Assembly: GCA_024404095.1 (NCBI GenBank)
Contig: JAKSQO010000014.1
Coordinates: 1 to 63,858 of the forward strand
Reading direction: 5' to 3'
From: Clostridia bacterium
GTDB taxonomy: Bacteria; Bacillota; Clostridia; Oscillospirales; Acutalibacteraceae
Length of the DNA stretch: 63,858 bases
The translations under genes and the position numbers were made by a program. Shown here in pieces: positions 63,561 to 63,858 of this stretch (position 1 is the stretch's first letter; each line of letters begins with the position of its first letter). The notes under the pieces were generated by a model that was not told the origin of the DNA, made no database searches, and was given only the letters and a program-made list of their open reading frames with translations.

Positions 63561-63858
63561 TTATTCGGATTTCAGCGGCAGGATTAATCTGCCGGGATGG
63601 GTGAACACTTCAGTCAGATAATCTCTTGGATTCAGACCGTTCGCTTCGGCCGTGTTGATTATCGAATAAATCATCGCACTTGCTTCAGCTCCCTTTGTCG
63701 ATGTTGAAAACAACCAGTTCTTCCTGCCGATTACAAACGGTTTTACCGTTCTTTCTGCAAGATTGTTGTCTATCGGTATGTTTGGGTTTTCAAGGAATGT
63801 GTATAAATAATGCCTACTGAATAACAGCAATTTTTTCAAAGCACACCCATTCAAGCAA
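63561..63858 (-). CDS. IS66-family transposase (TnpC), C-terminal fragment
   Basis: The last 99 or so codons of an IS66 DDE transposase; the 5' part is outside the window. NNLAERTVKPFVIGRKNWLF contains the last catalytic Glu (E of LAER) and the family-specific GRKNWLFS, followed by GAEASAMIYSIINTAEANGL and DYLTEVFTHPGRL. The frame is open to the window edge, so no start is given. The first 51 bases from the edge recur, inverted, at positions 5-55. Confidence 0.93.
   Translation of the reverse strand, partial: CLNGCALKKLLLFSRHYLYTFLENPNIPIDNNLAERTVKPFVIGRKNWLFSTSTKGAEASAMIYSIINTAEANGLNPRDYLTEVFTHPGRLILPLKSE

Larger units (their letters stand above)
63480..63858 (-). mobile_element. IS66-family insertion sequence, right end only
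   Basis: The terminal sequence GTAACCCCAAAATAATCC begins at 63480, 4 bases after the DUF4474 terminator, with the GTAA start usual for IS66 inverted repeats. A transposase terminator hairpin lies at 63517-63543, then the 3' end of tnpC. The rest lies beyond the window. An 8-bp target duplication would be CCTTTAGC (63472-63479). Confidence 0.75.

Overview
The window looks like chromosome of a gut or rumen-type Clostridia, probably an Oscillospirales/Ruminococcus-like anaerobe. The support is indirect: moderately AT-rich DNA, Gram-positive promoters (TTGACA/N17/TATAAT) and AGGAGG-type ribosome sites, a CIRCE-controlled groESL operon, an N-terminal dockerin on a secreted enzyme (cellulosome-type biology), a NifS/NifU/MnmA sulfur operon, and many small secreted proteins. 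No species can be named. Both window ends lie in the same IS66-family sequence, so the ends probably reflect a repeat that broke the assembly.

Layout. 1-2.8 kb: IS66 remnant, tRNA-Thr/tRNA-Tyr unit, 8-oxoguanine glycosylase, an AT-rich gap with DnaA-box-like sites, a small membrane protein and endonuclease III. 3.0-8.1 kb: a GH3-type acyl-adenylating enzyme in tandem with two secreted alpha/beta hydrolases whose nucleophile is Cys, not Ser. 8.3-11.0 kb: nifS-nifU-mnmA. 11.1-14.3 kb: secreted ceramidase-like protein and dockerin-bearing phosphoesterase. 14.3-15.8 kb: a reverse transcriptase (YSDD) preceded by its own promoter and a compact RNA closed by a 15-bp helix. 15.9-24.4 kb: an eight-gene surface-glycan operon (GT2, B12-type radical SAM, two polytopic membrane proteins, two sugar epimerases, cupin, and a fused sugar-1-phosphate nucleotidyltransferase/HAD phosphatase). 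24.5-32.2 kb: hydrolase, acyltransferase, Na/Pi transporter, then a second glycoconjugate patch (beta-propeller protein, two paralogous acetyltransferases, GT4). 32.3-38 kb: a third lipase-like hydrolase, glycerophosphodiesterase, serine hydrolase and glycogen phosphorylase. 38.3-41.1 kb: small housekeeping genes around a dispersed hairpin repeat and a highly structured, non-coding 0.2-kb element. 41.2-43.2 kb: groEL/groES. 43.4-48.1 kb: secreted phosphoesterase, Ig-like protein, ZapA, U32 peptidase, LURP-one protein. 48.1-54.8 kb: YchF, anchored beta-propeller, MurI, MurD, Rpe, MecA-like adaptor. 54.9-63.4 kb: GH13 amylase, divergent LCP-like protein, purple-acid-phosphatase-like enzyme, DUF2079 and DUF4474 proteins, then the right IS66 end.

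How it works together (inference). The recurrent theme is the cell envelope and extracellular lipid/phosphate substrates: several secreted hydrolases of lipid or phosphoester type, a glycan-assembly operon with its own nucleotide-sugar enzymes, an inorganic-phosphate transporter, and peptidoglycan precursor genes. The most promising undescribed system is the reverse transcriptase with its upstream structured RNA (14.34-15.79 kb). Second are the Cys-type hydrolases coupled to the GH3 enzyme, and the structured element near 39.4 kb.
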